From positions 2,921,501 to 2,985,500 of the forward strand of contig NC_012491.1 in the NCBI RefSeq assembly GCF_000010165.1: 64,000 bases of DNA. Reading direction: 5' to 3'. The position numbers were made by a program, and so were the translations under genes. The notes below the pieces were generated by a model. That model had not been told where the DNA came from and ran no database searches. It was given only the letters and a program-made list of their open reading frames with translations. Source of the stretch: Brevibacillus brevis NBRC 100599 (lineage in GTDB: Bacteria > Bacillota > Bacilli > Brevibacillales > Brevibacillaceae). Shown piece after piece: positions 16,374-25,087 of the stretch (within the stretch, counting starts at the first letter, position 1; each line of letters starts with the position of its first letter).

Positions 16374-18194
16374 ATGGATAAAGAAGCTCAGCGAGTCGAC
16401 CTTAGACAAGAACAGTTCAACATGAAAGAGCTGCTTCAGTCACTGGTTGAAACGACTACGGATGCGATTTCAATTAGGGACATGCAGGGTCATATACTTT
16501 TTGTGAATAGTGCCTTTGAAAAAATCTACGGTTGGACATATCAAGACCTCCTGAATGACCCGTACTGCCTCGTGCCTGAAGAACTCATTGACGAGACAAA
16601 GGAAATTTTCCACGAGGTTAAATTTGAAGGAAAAAATATTACGGGCTATGAGACCGTGCGTCAACGAAAAAATGGTGAGATCGTTCACGTTGGTCTAACC
16701 GCTTCCCCTATAAGAGATACAGAAGGTACGATCGTAGGCACTTCCGTTATCGCCAGAGATATTACGGACCGCAAAATGGCGGAAGAAGCACTCGTGAATA
16801 GCGAGGCAAAGTACCGCATCCTTGTAGAAAATACGAGTGATGTTATTTGCCAACATGATGTACACATGAATAATCTTTTTGTATCTCCTTCTATCAAACA
16901 CCACTTGGGATACACTCAGGATGAATATCTTCAAACGAATAGTTTTGATCTCATTCACCCTGATGATGTAAAAACCGTGAAAGATCTGCGTTCCTTAATC
17001 TCTATGCATCCCCAAAATGTTCAAATGGAGATTCGATTACGTCATAAAAATGGATCGTGGGTGTATTGGGAGTCACGCTGTGTTCCGATTATGTCTGAGA
17101 ACAAAGAGATTGATAGCTTTCTATTCGTTTCACGCAATATCACCGAGCGAAAACACTCCGAAGAAGCCTTGCGCAAGAGCGAGGAACAGTATCGATTCAT
17201 TGCCGAACACACGGCAGACTTCATTTCCGTCATGGATAAATACGGTCACGTATTGTATAGTTCACCTTCCCATCTGAAGAAATTAGGTACGAGCCAAATT
17301 ATTTTTGAAAACATACATCCAGAAGATGCAGCACTCGTCTGTGAGCGATTTTCCACGATGATTGAGTTCGATATTCCGGTGACATGTGAGTATCGATACA
17401 AACTGGAAAACGAGAAATGGATCTACCTTGAATCAAGAGGGATGCCGTTTTTTAGCTCAGATGGTGGAAATCAATATTTCATCAACATTACACGTGACCT
17501 AACAGAGAGAAAGCAAAACGAAGAACTTCTCCGCAGAACAGAGAAGTTGTCCGTAATCGGTGAATTGGCCGCAAGTATTGCGCACGAAATAAGAAATCCG
17601 CTTACGGCATTGAAAGGCTTTATCCAATATTTGCGGCCAACACTATCGGGGGGAGCCACTTATACAGACATTATGTTGTCCGAGTTAGATCGAATCAACT
17701 TTATCGTGAGTGAGCTACTTGTGTTGGCCAAGCCGCAAACGCTGAATGTGAAGCGGATTCTTTTACACCCTCTTATTGAAAGCGTGGTAAAGTTTCTGGA
17801 ATCAGAAGCAAATCGAAACAACACTTCGATCAACACAATATTCAGCGATATTCCCATAGCGATTAAAGGAGAAGAAAATCAAGTAAAACAAGTCTTTATC
17901 AATCTATTGAAGAATTCCCTGGATGCGATCACGTCAAATGGCACAATTAGCATAGAAACCACATGTCTACCGAATAACCAAGTGCGGATTCGCTTTACCG
18001 ACAATGGATGTGGCATTTCCCAAGAGCTGCTGCCCAGACTCGGTGAACCTTTTTATACTACGAAAGAGAAAGGAACAGGCTTAGGTTTACTTGTCAGCAA
18101 TAAAATAATGAAAGATCATCAAGGAACCATCAACATCTCAAGTGAGGTCAACAAGGGTACCACCGTGGAAATCATGTTTCCCATTTCGAAATAG
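16374..18194 (+). CDS. Soluble multi-PAS histidine kinase, KinA/KinE-like sporulation kinase candidate
   Basis: 606 residues with no membrane segment. Three PAS domains lie at about residues 20-135, 145-260 and 270-385, each ending in an ITDRK/ITERK/LTERK-type linker, then a HisKA domain with the phospho-accepting His in ASIAHEIRNPLTALKGFIQYL and an ATPase domain with N box (LLKNSLDAI), DNGCGIS and GTGLGLLVSNKIM. This is the layout of KinA/KinE-type kinases that feed phosphate into the Spo0F-Spo0B-Spo0A relay. No response regulator is adjacent, as expected for an orphan phosphorelay kinase. A SigH-like promoter upstream supports the idea. AAGGAAGG precedes the ATG. Function in sporulation is inference. 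Confidence 0.8.
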   Translation: MDKEAQRVDLRQEQFNMKELLQSLVETTTDAISIRDMQGHILFVNSAFEKIYGWTYQDLLNDPYCLVPEELIDETKEIFHEVKFEGKNITGYETVRQRKNGEIVHVGLTASPIRDTEGTIVGTSVIARDITDRKMAEEALVNSEAKYRILVENTSDVICQHDVHMNNLFVSPSIKHHLGYTQDEYLQTNSFDLIHPDDVKTVKDLRSLISMHPQNVQMEIRLRHKNGSWVYWESRCVPIMSENKEIDSFLFVSRNITERKHSEEALRKSEEQYRFIAEHTADFISVMDKYGHVLYSSPSHLKKLGTSQIIFENIHPEDAALVCERFSTMIEFDIPVTCEYRYKLENEKWIYLESRGMPFFSSDGGNQYFINITRDLTERKQNEELLRRTEKLSVIGELAASIAHEIRNPLTALKGFIQYLRPTLSGGATYTDIMLSELDRINFIVSELLVLAKPQTLNVKRILLHPLIESVVKFLESEANRNNTSINTIFSDIPIAIKGEENQVKQVFINLLKNSLDAITSNGTISIETTCLPNNQVRIRFTDNGCGISQELLPRLGEPFYTTKEKGTGLGLLVSNKIMKDHQGTINISSEVNKGTTVEIMFPISK

Positions 18195-18301
18195 GAAGGT
18201 GATCCAAATGAATTCGCAAATCGCTATCAAAAAGGTAGCTTACTCCAAATCCCCACCTACGTGTGCTGAGAAAGCTAGAATCATTAGAGGGGGAGAAAAT
18301 C

Positions 18302-18934
18302 ATGTGGAGGAAGTTTCTGCTTCATCCGCTTGCAGTTCGATACAGTGTGTTTATGATCGGACTGGCGGTTATGGCGTTTGGTATTGGCATGATGATTGAG
18401 GCGCATTTAGGTGTTGCGCCGTGGGATACACTGCATATCGGATTACAGAAGACATTTGGATTGACCATCGGCATATGGTCGCAGATTGTGGGAGCCATGA
18501 TCATTCTCGCTTCCTACATCATTGGCAAGATCCGGCCGAACGTGGGTATGTTTTTAAACATGTTTTTCTTCGGGCTGTTTATTGACGTATTCATGTGGCT
18601 GAACTGGATTCCTACAGGTGAGACCGTTCTCGAACGAGTTATTTTGTTTGCTGTCGGTCTGCTCATTTATACGATCGGAACAGGTATGTATATTTCACCG
18701 CGATTGGGAGCCGGTCCACGTGACAGTTTTATGTTAGCTTTACATGAGCGAATGGGATGGGGAATCGGTAAAGTCAGGATCGGTATAGAGTGCACAGTCA
18801 TGGTGTTGGGCTTGCTGCTTGGCGGGCCTGTTTCGGTAGGAACTTTTGTGACGGCCCTTGCCATTGGACCGCTTATCAAGCAATTTATTCCGATGTGGGA
18901 GCGAATTTTGGCAAAATCGTACGGAGCGGCTTAG
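18302..18934 (+). CDS. YczE/YitT-like integral membrane protein
   Basis: 210 residues, five or so hydrophobic segments, with paired motifs AHLGVAPWDTLHIGLQK and PRLGAGPRDSFMLALHERMGWGIGKVR, the internal repeat typical of YczE family proteins. The family function is poorly known; in B. subtilis YczE is needed for surfactin production. Start at 18302 has GAGGGGGAG upstream. An out-of-frame start with its own good ribosome binding site lies at 18208 and overlaps this gene (see findings). No transport substrate can be assigned. Confidence 0.8.
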   Translation: MWRKFLLHPLAVRYSVFMIGLAVMAFGIGMMIEAHLGVAPWDTLHIGLQKTFGLTIGIWSQIVGAMIILASYIIGKIRPNVGMFLNMFFFGLFIDVFMWLNWIPTGETVLERVILFAVGLLIYTIGTGMYISPRLGAGPRDSFMLALHERMGWGIGKVRIGIECTVMVLGLLLGGPVSVGTFVTALAIGPLIKQFIPMWERILAKSYGAA

Positions 18935-18949
18935 ACCAGAGAAAAAGAA

Positions 18950-18977
18950 AAAGGGTGCTCATATTGAGTACCCTTTT
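18950..18977. terminator. Bidirectional terminator
   Basis: AAAAGGGTGCTCA / TGAGTACCCTTTT stem with one G-U pair. It separates the YczE-like gene from the convergent MFS gene and borders the MFS stop codon. Confidence 0.8.
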
Positions 18978-20176
18978 CAACTTTGTTGCAGCTTGCGTTC
19001 AGCCATATAGGATGCGATTCCCAAAATCAGACCCAGTGCTACGAGCACGGCACCCACCCATGGCAGGGAGGTTATATCTAGATGTGTAATAACCCATCCG
19101 CCAATGAAGGCACCCGCAGCATTTCCTAGATTTCCGGCAGAATGACTGGAAGTAGAAGCAAGCGCTGGTGCATTCTGAGCGAGGTTCATCACGCGTACTT
19201 GCAGCCCTGGAAATACAGCGAAAGAAGCAGCCCCCCAAAGAAATATGGTCAATACGGCAGCGATTGGACTGTACATAGTAAACGTAAACAGCGTCAAAAT
19301 GATGCATATCGTGAAGTAAAGTCCGAGAATGGAAGGCATCAGCTTCCAATCCGCAAGCTTTCCGCCCACAATATTACCGATGGTCACACCACAGCCGAAG
19401 AGGACAAGAATCCACGTTACATGATACTCAGCAAAACCGGTAATTTGCGTCAGCAGTGGCGTAATATACGTAAATACGGTGAATAGACCAGCGTTGCCTA
19501 GCGCTCCGATCAACAGGTATAGAAGAAGCTTGGGCTTGAGTAGAGCAGTAATTTGCCCAGTGATACTCCCGGTGTTTTCTTGCCGCATGTTTGGGACGAA
19601 AACGAGTATTCCGACAAGTGCTATCATTCCCATGATCGCAATCGTACCAAATGAAGCTCGCCATCCCATGTGTTGACCGATGAAAGTCCCCAGAGGCACA
19701 CCAATAATATTAGCAATCGTCAGACCTGCCATCATAATGGAAACGGCAGCAGCACGTTTGTCAGGACTTACAAGACTGGAGGCTACAACAGCTCCCACCC
19801 CAAAGAATGTCCCGTGCGTCAAAGCGGTAATCAAGCGTGCTCCCATCAATATATCGTAGTTGGGAGCAAAAACAGAGATTCCGTTCCCGAGAATAAATAG
19901 AATCATAAGGAGACAGAGTAGCTTCTTTTGGGGAATCCGGTGGGTGAGGACTGTCAGTATCGGTGCACCGACAGCTACTCCTAGCGCATACATGGTAATG
20001 AGTTGTCCCGCAGATGAGATACTAACATGCAAATCCTCTGCAACATTCGGTAGTAGACCCATGATGACGAATTCCGTCATCCCAATGGCAAAGGAACCCA
20101 CGGTAAGAGAGAGCAAAGAGATCGAAGACTTTTCCTTGTTGACCTGTTTCTTGGTAGTAGTTTGAGATAACGCCAT
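18977..20176 (-). CDS. MFS (DHA1 family) efflux transporter
   Basis: 399 residues, 12 transmembrane segments. N-terminal signature GMTEFVIMGLLPNVAEDLHVSISSAGQLI and motif A-like loop HRIPQKKLL place it in the DHA1 group that includes NepI, YdhP and PbuE (nucleoside, arabinose or drug export). It stands alone, convergent to the YczE-like gene. Its start at 20176 is 115 bases from the promoter of the cnt cluster and about 155 from the nearest Zur box, in divergent orientation, so shared zinc control is possible but not shown. Confidence 0.85.
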   Translation of the reverse strand: MALSQTTTKKQVNKEKSSISLLSLTVGSFAIGMTEFVIMGLLPNVAEDLHVSISSAGQLITMYALGVAVGAPILTVLTHRIPQKKLLCLLMILFILGNGISVFAPNYDILMGARLITALTHGTFFGVGAVVASSLVSPDKRAAAVSIMMAGLTIANIIGVPLGTFIGQHMGWRASFGTIAIMGMIALVGILVFVPNMRQENTGSITGQITALLKPKLLLYLLIGALGNAGLFTVFTYITPLLTQITGFAEYHVTWILVLFGCGVTIGNIVGGKLADWKLMPSILGLYFTICIILTLFTFTMYSPIAAVLTIFLWGAASFAVFPGLQVRVMNLAQNAPALASTSSHSAGNLGNAAGAFIGGWVITHLDITSLPWVGAVLVALGLILGIASYMAERKLQQS

Positions 20177-20291
20177 GAAGTCAATACAACCTTTCTGTAC
20201 GATAAAATCCGTTTGTGGTGCGGGTAAAGATTACCTGTTCCACTTTGTTAAGTCAAGGTATTCTTCTTGTATAGATGTAAAAATCCTACCG

Positions 20292-20320
20292 TTGACAGAC
20301 ACCCAAATTGTGGTTATGAT
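20292..20320 (+). promoter_or_regulatory. SigA promoter of the cnt metallophore operon
   Basis: A full-consensus -35 TTGACA (20292-20297) is followed after 17 bases by TATGAT (20315-20320). Transcription would start near 20327, just before two Zur boxes. Confidence 0.8.
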
Positions 20321-20331
20321 TTACTCGATAA

Positions 20332-20352
20332 TAATCGTAATCATTACGGTTT
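20332..20352. promoter_or_regulatory. Zur box 1
   Basis: The core TCGTAATCATTACGG (20335-20349) matches the Bacillus Zur core TCGTAATnATTACGA with one change. It lies at about +6 to +26, where zinc-loaded Zur would block transcription. Fur and PerR boxes have TGATAAT/TTATAAT cores instead, so Zur is the better fit. Confidence 0.85.
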
Positions 20353-20366
20353 ATTTTTTAAGCCTT

Positions 20367-20387
20367 AAATCGTAATGATTACGTTTA
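20367..20387. promoter_or_regulatory. Zur box 2
   Basis: The core TCGTAATGATTACGT (20370-20384) again matches the Zur core with one change and is flanked by AAA and TT. Its centre is 35 bases from that of box 1. Confidence 0.85.
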
Positions 20388-20438
20388 ATCTAGGGTCATT
20401 CGCTTTTCATTAAAAATATGGTAAGAGGGTAGGTTGAG

Positions 20439-21296
20439 ATGAAACGGGAAATCGATTTTATAAAGTTTAATCCCACACAAAATATGACCATTCTTGTGAA
20501 AAACAATCATCCAGCTGAAGAGTATACGCACATCGCCTCAAAAATGATGTCCTATGCTAGTGTCCATGCTGAACAAGTGGGTTTTATCGAAAAACCGAAT
20601 AATTATGGAGCAGCAGCACATCTGCAAATGGCTGGGGGTGAGTTTTGCGGCAACGCATGTATGGCATTAGCGTTGCTTATCGCGCATGAAAATGGTCTAC
20701 AGCATAATGATTTCACCGAAATTGTTTTGGAAGCTTCGGGAACAGATCATTTTGTTGTTTGTCAAGTGAAAAGAATTAAAGACGAATATTACTGCCAAGT
20801 TTCGATGCCTCTTCCCAAAAAGATCGAGCAGCAGTCAATCAACTATGATGGCGACGAAATAAACCTGGTGATTGTGAGGTATCAAGATTTCTTTCACATC
20901 GTGATTGAAGTAGAACAGTTCAGTGAGGCGGTAAGAAAACGTGCGCAATCTTTAGCCAAGCTGCTTGGAGTAACTGTAGGGGTGAGTTTAATCGGGGTGC
21001 TATTGTATCAGCCAGCTTCGAATGAATTGGCTCCCCTTATCTTTGTTCCGTCTTTAGATAGCATGATCTGGGAAAGCGGCTGTGGGTCAGGTACTGCTTC
21101 ACTTGGGGCCTATCTGGCTTGGAAAAAGCAAAGCGATATCTCTGCTCACATCAGGCAACCGGGAGGCACGATTCATGTAACGGCCGATTGGCAAAAAGAA
21201 GAAGTAACAAGTCTCAAAATTGAGGGGGCAGTCGGAATCGTGGCACAAGGCAAAGCATTCATCGAGATTCAAGATAGCAAGGGGAGAACGGAATGA
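20439..21296 (+). CDS. cntK: Histidine racemase of opine metallophore synthesis (CntK)
   Basis: 285 residues of the diaminopimelate epimerase fold. Two catalytic cysteines are present: Cys70 in GGEFCGNACMA and Cys215 in ESGCGSGTAS, close to Cys72/Cys216 of S. aureus CntK. CntK converts L- to D-histidine, the first building block of staphylopine. The identification rests on the order of the next eight genes, which is exactly cntKLMABCDFE; alone it could be taken for DapF. A GAGGGTAGG stretch precedes the ATG. The stop overlaps the next start (ATGA), so translation is coupled. Controlled by the Zur boxes upstream. Confidence 0.9.
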   Translation: MKREIDFIKFNPTQNMTILVKNNHPAEEYTHIASKMMSYASVHAEQVGFIEKPNNYGAAAHLQMAGGEFCGNACMALALLIAHENGLQHNDFTEIVLEASGTDHFVVCQVKRIKDEYYCQVSMPLPKKIEQQSINYDGDEINLVIVRYQDFFHIVIEVEQFSEAVRKRAQSLAKLLGVTVGVSLIGVLLYQPASNELAPLIFVPSLDSMIWESGCGSGTASLGAYLAWKKQSDISAHIRQPGGTIHVTADWQKEEVTSLKIEGAVGIVAQGKAFIEIQDSKGRTE

Positions 21297-22099
21297 ATAG
21301 ACACGAACAATTGCATCAACAGTTGACTGCATTTCTAGAAAGGTTCACCCATTTAGCAGGTCGATATGACGGTACCATCCATCACAGCTCGGAGTTAGAG
21401 AAGATCATCGATGAGTATTCTACTTTCATAACGGATGAAAGAAACAAGGAAGCCTGGGAGCAGATAGAACAGCCAATCGGAAACCAATTGAACCAGCTTG
21501 TGGAGAATGTAAGGAAATCGTCGGCGATTTGCGTTGCGATTATGGAGAAATATCGTGCGTTGAAGCTGCTAAAAGGGATTGACGATAAGACCGACTACTT
21601 TCAAAACATAGAATCTTGTATTGAAGAAGAATTTGGGAGTTTTCAAGTTACTGTTGATTCAAAGGTGTTGATGGTAGGCTCAGGTTCCTTTCCCATGACC
21701 CCATTATTGATTGCGAAGCGGACGGGAGCAGAAGTAGTTGGTATCGACATTGATGAGGAGGCCATCGAACTAGGTCGGAGTGTTGTAGAAAGGCTGGGAA
21801 GTGGATTGTCTATCCGCTTGGAGAAAGAGTTTGTGGATCGACTTGATGTGACGAAGGATGCAACCCATATCATCTTTAGTTCAACGGTTGCAAATAAGTA
21901 TGATCTGCTGGAACAATTACATCCATTGACAAATGACCAAGTGATCGTGGCGATGCGATACGGCAATCAAATGAAATCCCTTTTTAACTACCCCATGAGA
22001 GAGGTAGATGAGCGGAAATGGAGACTGATTGAAAGCATCTTGCGTCCCGACCATGTATTTGATATCGCGCTGTACAAAAAAGCATCGGCTGCATGCTGA
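21293..22099 (+). CDS. cntL: Nicotianamine synthase-like aminobutyrate transferase (CntL)
   Basis: 268 residues. The central Rossmann part (about residues 120-170: KVLMVGSGSFPMTPLLIAKRTGAEVVGIDIDEEAIELG) binds S-adenosylmethionine. CntL moves the aminobutyrate group of SAM onto D-histidine, releasing methylthioadenosine. The N-terminal 110 residues are helical, as in bacterial nicotianamine synthase-like enzymes. The gene overlaps cntK by 4 bases and is followed by cntM with an 18-base gap. Confidence 0.9.
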   Translation: MNRHEQLHQQLTAFLERFTHLAGRYDGTIHHSSELEKIIDEYSTFITDERNKEAWEQIEQPIGNQLNQLVENVRKSSAICVAIMEKYRALKLLKGIDDKTDYFQNIESCIEEEFGSFQVTVDSKVLMVGSGSFPMTPLLIAKRTGAEVVGIDIDEEAIELGRSVVERLGSGLSIRLEKEFVDRLDVTKDATHIIFSSTVANKYDLLEQLHPLTNDQVIVAMRYGNQMKSLFNYPMREVDERKWRLIESILRPDHVFDIALYKKASAAC

Positions 22100-22117
22100 T
22101 CTTAAAAGGAGGTTTCT

Positions 22118-23434
22118 ATGGGTGATATGAATCGAATTTTGCTATTGGGAACAGGTCCTGCTTCCATTCAAATGGCTGTCATGTTTAAAAAACATTGGAA
22201 GTGTTGCGTCGGGGTCGTTGGGCGTGAGTCTGTTCGTTCCACATCATTCTTTACTGCACTTCAGCAAAGCAGTCAGCAAATTCGCGCAGATATTCAAAAT
22301 GAAAAGCATCAAAAGATGGAAGGCGAATGCCAAATCGATCATGTATTCCATGGATACGGGAGCGTTACAGGGGAATGGGATACCGTCATATTATCTGTCA
22401 CAACAGATGCATATACAGAGGTTTTACAACAAATAAATGATCAGGTTTTACAACAAATAAAGTGCATGATTTTGGTTTCCCCGACCCTTGGTTCCAACAG
22501 TTTACTACGCCATTATTTAAACAGGATTGGTTCGAATGCGGAGATTATCAGTTTTTCTACATACCTTGGCGATACACGCTGGTTCCATGATCAGCCATCA
22601 AATCGAGTGATTACGACAGGGGTTAAGAAAAAGCTTTACATCGGCTCGACGCGCGCACCCTCCCCGAGTATAAAAAGACTTTGTGAGTTATTTAAGCAAG
22701 TAGGTATTCATTTGGAAGTCATGGATTCTCCGATCGAAGCGGAAACGCGAAACATATCACTATACGTGCATCCGCCACTGTTTATGAATGCTTTCTCCCT
22801 TCGTGTGATATTTGGAGAGGAACCAATCAAAAAGTACGTATACAAAATGTTTCCGGAGGGCCCCATCACGCAATATCTCATACGCGATATGCTGGCTCAA
22901 TGGAAAGAGATTACCAAAGTGGTGGAAAAGCTCAATATAAAAGGGCTCAATTTACTAAAGTTCATGACGGATGACAATTATCCGGTGAGGCTGGAAAGTC
23001 TATCACGTGATGATATCGAAAACTTCGTTCATTATGAAACGATTCATCAAGAGTATTTATTGTTCATTCGATATACCTCACTGTTGATTGATCCTTTTTC
23101 GGAGCCAGATTCAGATGGAAGATACTTCGATTTTTCTGCTGTCCCCATCCGGAAAATATTTATCAATAGAGAAGGGTATTGGGATATCCCGCGCATGCCA
23201 AAGGAAGATTACTATCGGATAAAAATAATTCAGGGCATTGCAAGATACATAGATAGCAGTTGCCCGACGATCGATACATTCATTGAAACGTACGAGAGTA
23301 AAATTTCGGAAGCTGCGCAAACACGTAAGGGTGAACAGTTATCGGATGCGTTCGTTGTGCAAAGCTTTGCGGAAGATTTGAAAATGATATGTAGTGAGAT
23401 TGAAAAGGGTATCGGATCAAAGAAGTCACACTAA
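22118..23434 (+). CDS. cntM: Opine dehydrogenase (CntM)
   Basis: 438 residues. An N-terminal dinucleotide-binding loop (LLLGTGPASIQMAV) is followed by the opine dehydrogenase core (SFSTYLGDTRWF, KKKLYIGSTR, YVHPPLFMNAFSL). CntM reductively joins the CntL product to an alpha-keto acid using NAD(P)H, giving staphylopine with pyruvate or pseudopaline/bacillopaline-type products with alpha-ketoglutarate. Asp152 in GDTRW lies where Asp150 of S. aureus CntM is reported to favour pyruvate, if my alignment by eye is right. AAAGGAGG stands 5 bases before the ATG. Confidence 0.9.
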   Translation: MGDMNRILLLGTGPASIQMAVMFKKHWKCCVGVVGRESVRSTSFFTALQQSSQQIRADIQNEKHQKMEGECQIDHVFHGYGSVTGEWDTVILSVTTDAYTEVLQQINDQVLQQIKCMILVSPTLGSNSLLRHYLNRIGSNAEIISFSTYLGDTRWFHDQPSNRVITTGVKKKLYIGSTRAPSPSIKRLCELFKQVGIHLEVMDSPIEAETRNISLYVHPPLFMNAFSLRVIFGEEPIKKYVYKMFPEGPITQYLIRDMLAQWKEITKVVEKLNIKGLNLLKFMTDDNYPVRLESLSRDDIENFVHYETIHQEYLLFIRYTSLLIDPFSEPDSDGRYFDFSAVPIRKIFINREGYWDIPRMPKEDYYRIKIIQGIARYIDSSCPTIDTFIETYESKISEAAQTRKGEQLSDAFVVQSFAEDLKMICSEIEKGIGSKKSH

Positions 23435-23458
23435 CACGTATTTTTTGGAGGAAATGGT

Positions 23459-25066
23459 ATGACAAGAAGAATGGGATCTTTATTAAGGACGTTCATGGTC
23501 TCCGTCGTTCTGCTGGTTGGCTGCAGTCACGGTGATACGGAAAAAACGGAGTTAACCAATAAAGGGAAAGAAATTGTGTATGCCACTTCGAAAGATATTA
23601 ACGATATGAACCCGCATTTTTATTCCGGCTCCATGCCAGCTCAAGGGATGGTGTACGAATCGTTGGTGGAAAATACAGAAGATGGGATCAAACCTTTGTT
23701 GGCTGAATCTTGGGAAGTTTCCGAAGACGGAAAGGTGTACACGTTTCATTTGAGAAAAAACGTGACGTTTCATGATGGAGAGCTGTTTAATGCGGAAGCA
23801 GTGAAAAGGAATATCGAAGCGGTGCAAAGCAATGCAAGCAAGCATTCCTGGATCAAGTTATCAACAAAGATCGTGGCCTGCAATGTACTCGATGAGTATA
23901 CGGTTGAACTGGTCTTATCCGAACCGTACTACCCGACGCTGGTCGAATTGTCGATGACAAGACCTTATGTATTCATCTCGCCAAAAAATTTTGTGAACGG
24001 GGGAACCAAAGAAGGTGTTAGTGGTTATAACGGAACTGGTCCCTATAAGCTCACTGAGCATAAAGTCGATCAGTATGCCGTATTTGAAGCGAATGAAAAT
24101 TATTGGGGTGGCGCGCCTAAAGTGAAGAAAATCACGGCCAAAGTACTTCCCGCAGGAGAAACTACTTTCTTGGCATTGCAAAAGGGAGAAGTCAACTTTG
24201 TATTTACGGATGATCGAGGGGCTAATAGTCTCGATGTGGCAGCCATGAATCAATTTGTTGAATCAGGTGAACACCAAACCATTCGCAGTCAACCAATGAA
24301 CACAGGCATAATTGTCGCCAATAGCAGCAAAACAGAGAGCCCTGTATATGAAAAGGCTGTACGCGAAGCGTTTTGGCATGCGATTGACAGAGAGACCATC
24401 AGCAAACAAATATTTGAAGGCACTGAACAACCAGCTGATACCCTTTTCTCTTCGAATGTTCATTACGCTAACGTGAAATTAGAGAAGCGGGGATACGATT
24501 TGGAAAAAGCGAAGAAGATTTTGGAGGAGGCGGGCTGGGGTATCGGGAATACGGGCGAATTCAGATCGAAAAACGGAAAGCCATTAGCCATGAAGCTTTA
24601 TTATGATGTAAATTCGTCCACGCAAAAAATGCAGGCTGAATTGATTCAATATACGGTAAAAAGGATTGGGGTCCAACTGGAGATGATTGGCGAGGAGTCT
24701 TCTTCGATTGCGAACAGAAGATCTACAGGTGACTATGACCTGCTTTTTAATCAAACGTGGGGACTCGCATATGATCCGCAGAGCACAATCGCTGCTTTTA
24801 CTTCCAAGTCTTCCTATTACCATACGACAAGAGGCCTCGCGCAAGCTGATGAGCTCTATAAAAAAATAGAAGAAGTCATGGTGTCGACGAATGAGGAACA
24901 TAGAAAATCGCTATATGCTGATATTTTGACCATTGTCCATGAGGAAGCCGTATTTATTCCGATTACGAATGGAAGAGTCACGATCCTGGCTCCCAAAAAC
25001 CTGCAGGGTATCTCGTTTAAGCAAACGCAATTCGAGCTTCCATTTGAGCGGATGTACTTTGAATAA
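23459..25066 (+). CDS. cntA: Metallophore-binding lipoprotein (CntA-like)
   Basis: 535 residues. Lipoprotein signal peptide with lipobox LVGC (Cys22), then a family 5 (Dpp/Nik/Opp) solute-binding protein: MNPHFYSGSMPAQGMVYESLVE, LAESWEVSEDGKVYTFHLRKNVTFHDG. In the cnt system this protein captures the metal-loaded opine outside the cell. Its place directly after cntM and before cntBCDF supports that role rather than peptide uptake. GGAGG precedes the ATG by 7 bases. Confidence 0.87.
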   Translation: MTRRMGSLLRTFMVSVVLLVGCSHGDTEKTELTNKGKEIVYATSKDINDMNPHFYSGSMPAQGMVYESLVENTEDGIKPLLAESWEVSEDGKVYTFHLRKNVTFHDGELFNAEAVKRNIEAVQSNASKHSWIKLSTKIVACNVLDEYTVELVLSEPYYPTLVELSMTRPYVFISPKNFVNGGTKEGVSGYNGTGPYKLTEHKVDQYAVFEANENYWGGAPKVKKITAKVLPAGETTFLALQKGEVNFVFTDDRGANSLDVAAMNQFVESGEHQTIRSQPMNTGIIVANSSKTESPVYEKAVREAFWHAIDRETISKQIFEGTEQPADTLFSSNVHYANVKLEKRGYDLEKAKKILEEAGWGIGNTGEFRSKNGKPLAMKLYYDVNSSTQKMQAELIQYTVKRIGVQLEMIGEESSSIANRRSTGDYDLLFNQTWGLAYDPQSTIAAFTSKSSYYHTTRGLAQADELYKKIEEVMVSTNEEHRKSLYADILTIVHEEAVFIPITNGRVTILAPKNLQGISFKQTQFELPFERMYFE

Positions 25067-25087
25067 ATACGGAAAAAGGAGCGTGCT

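Noticed and set aside
20335-20384. Fur or PerR boxes before cntK
   Set aside because: The cores read TCGTAATnATTACG, with C and G at the positions that separate Zur from Fur (TGATAAT) and PerR (TTATAAT).
20439-21296. Housekeeping DapF (diaminopimelate epimerase)
   Set aside because: The fold and both cysteines fit, but the overlap with a nicotianamine synthase-like gene and the full cnt order make CntK far more likely.
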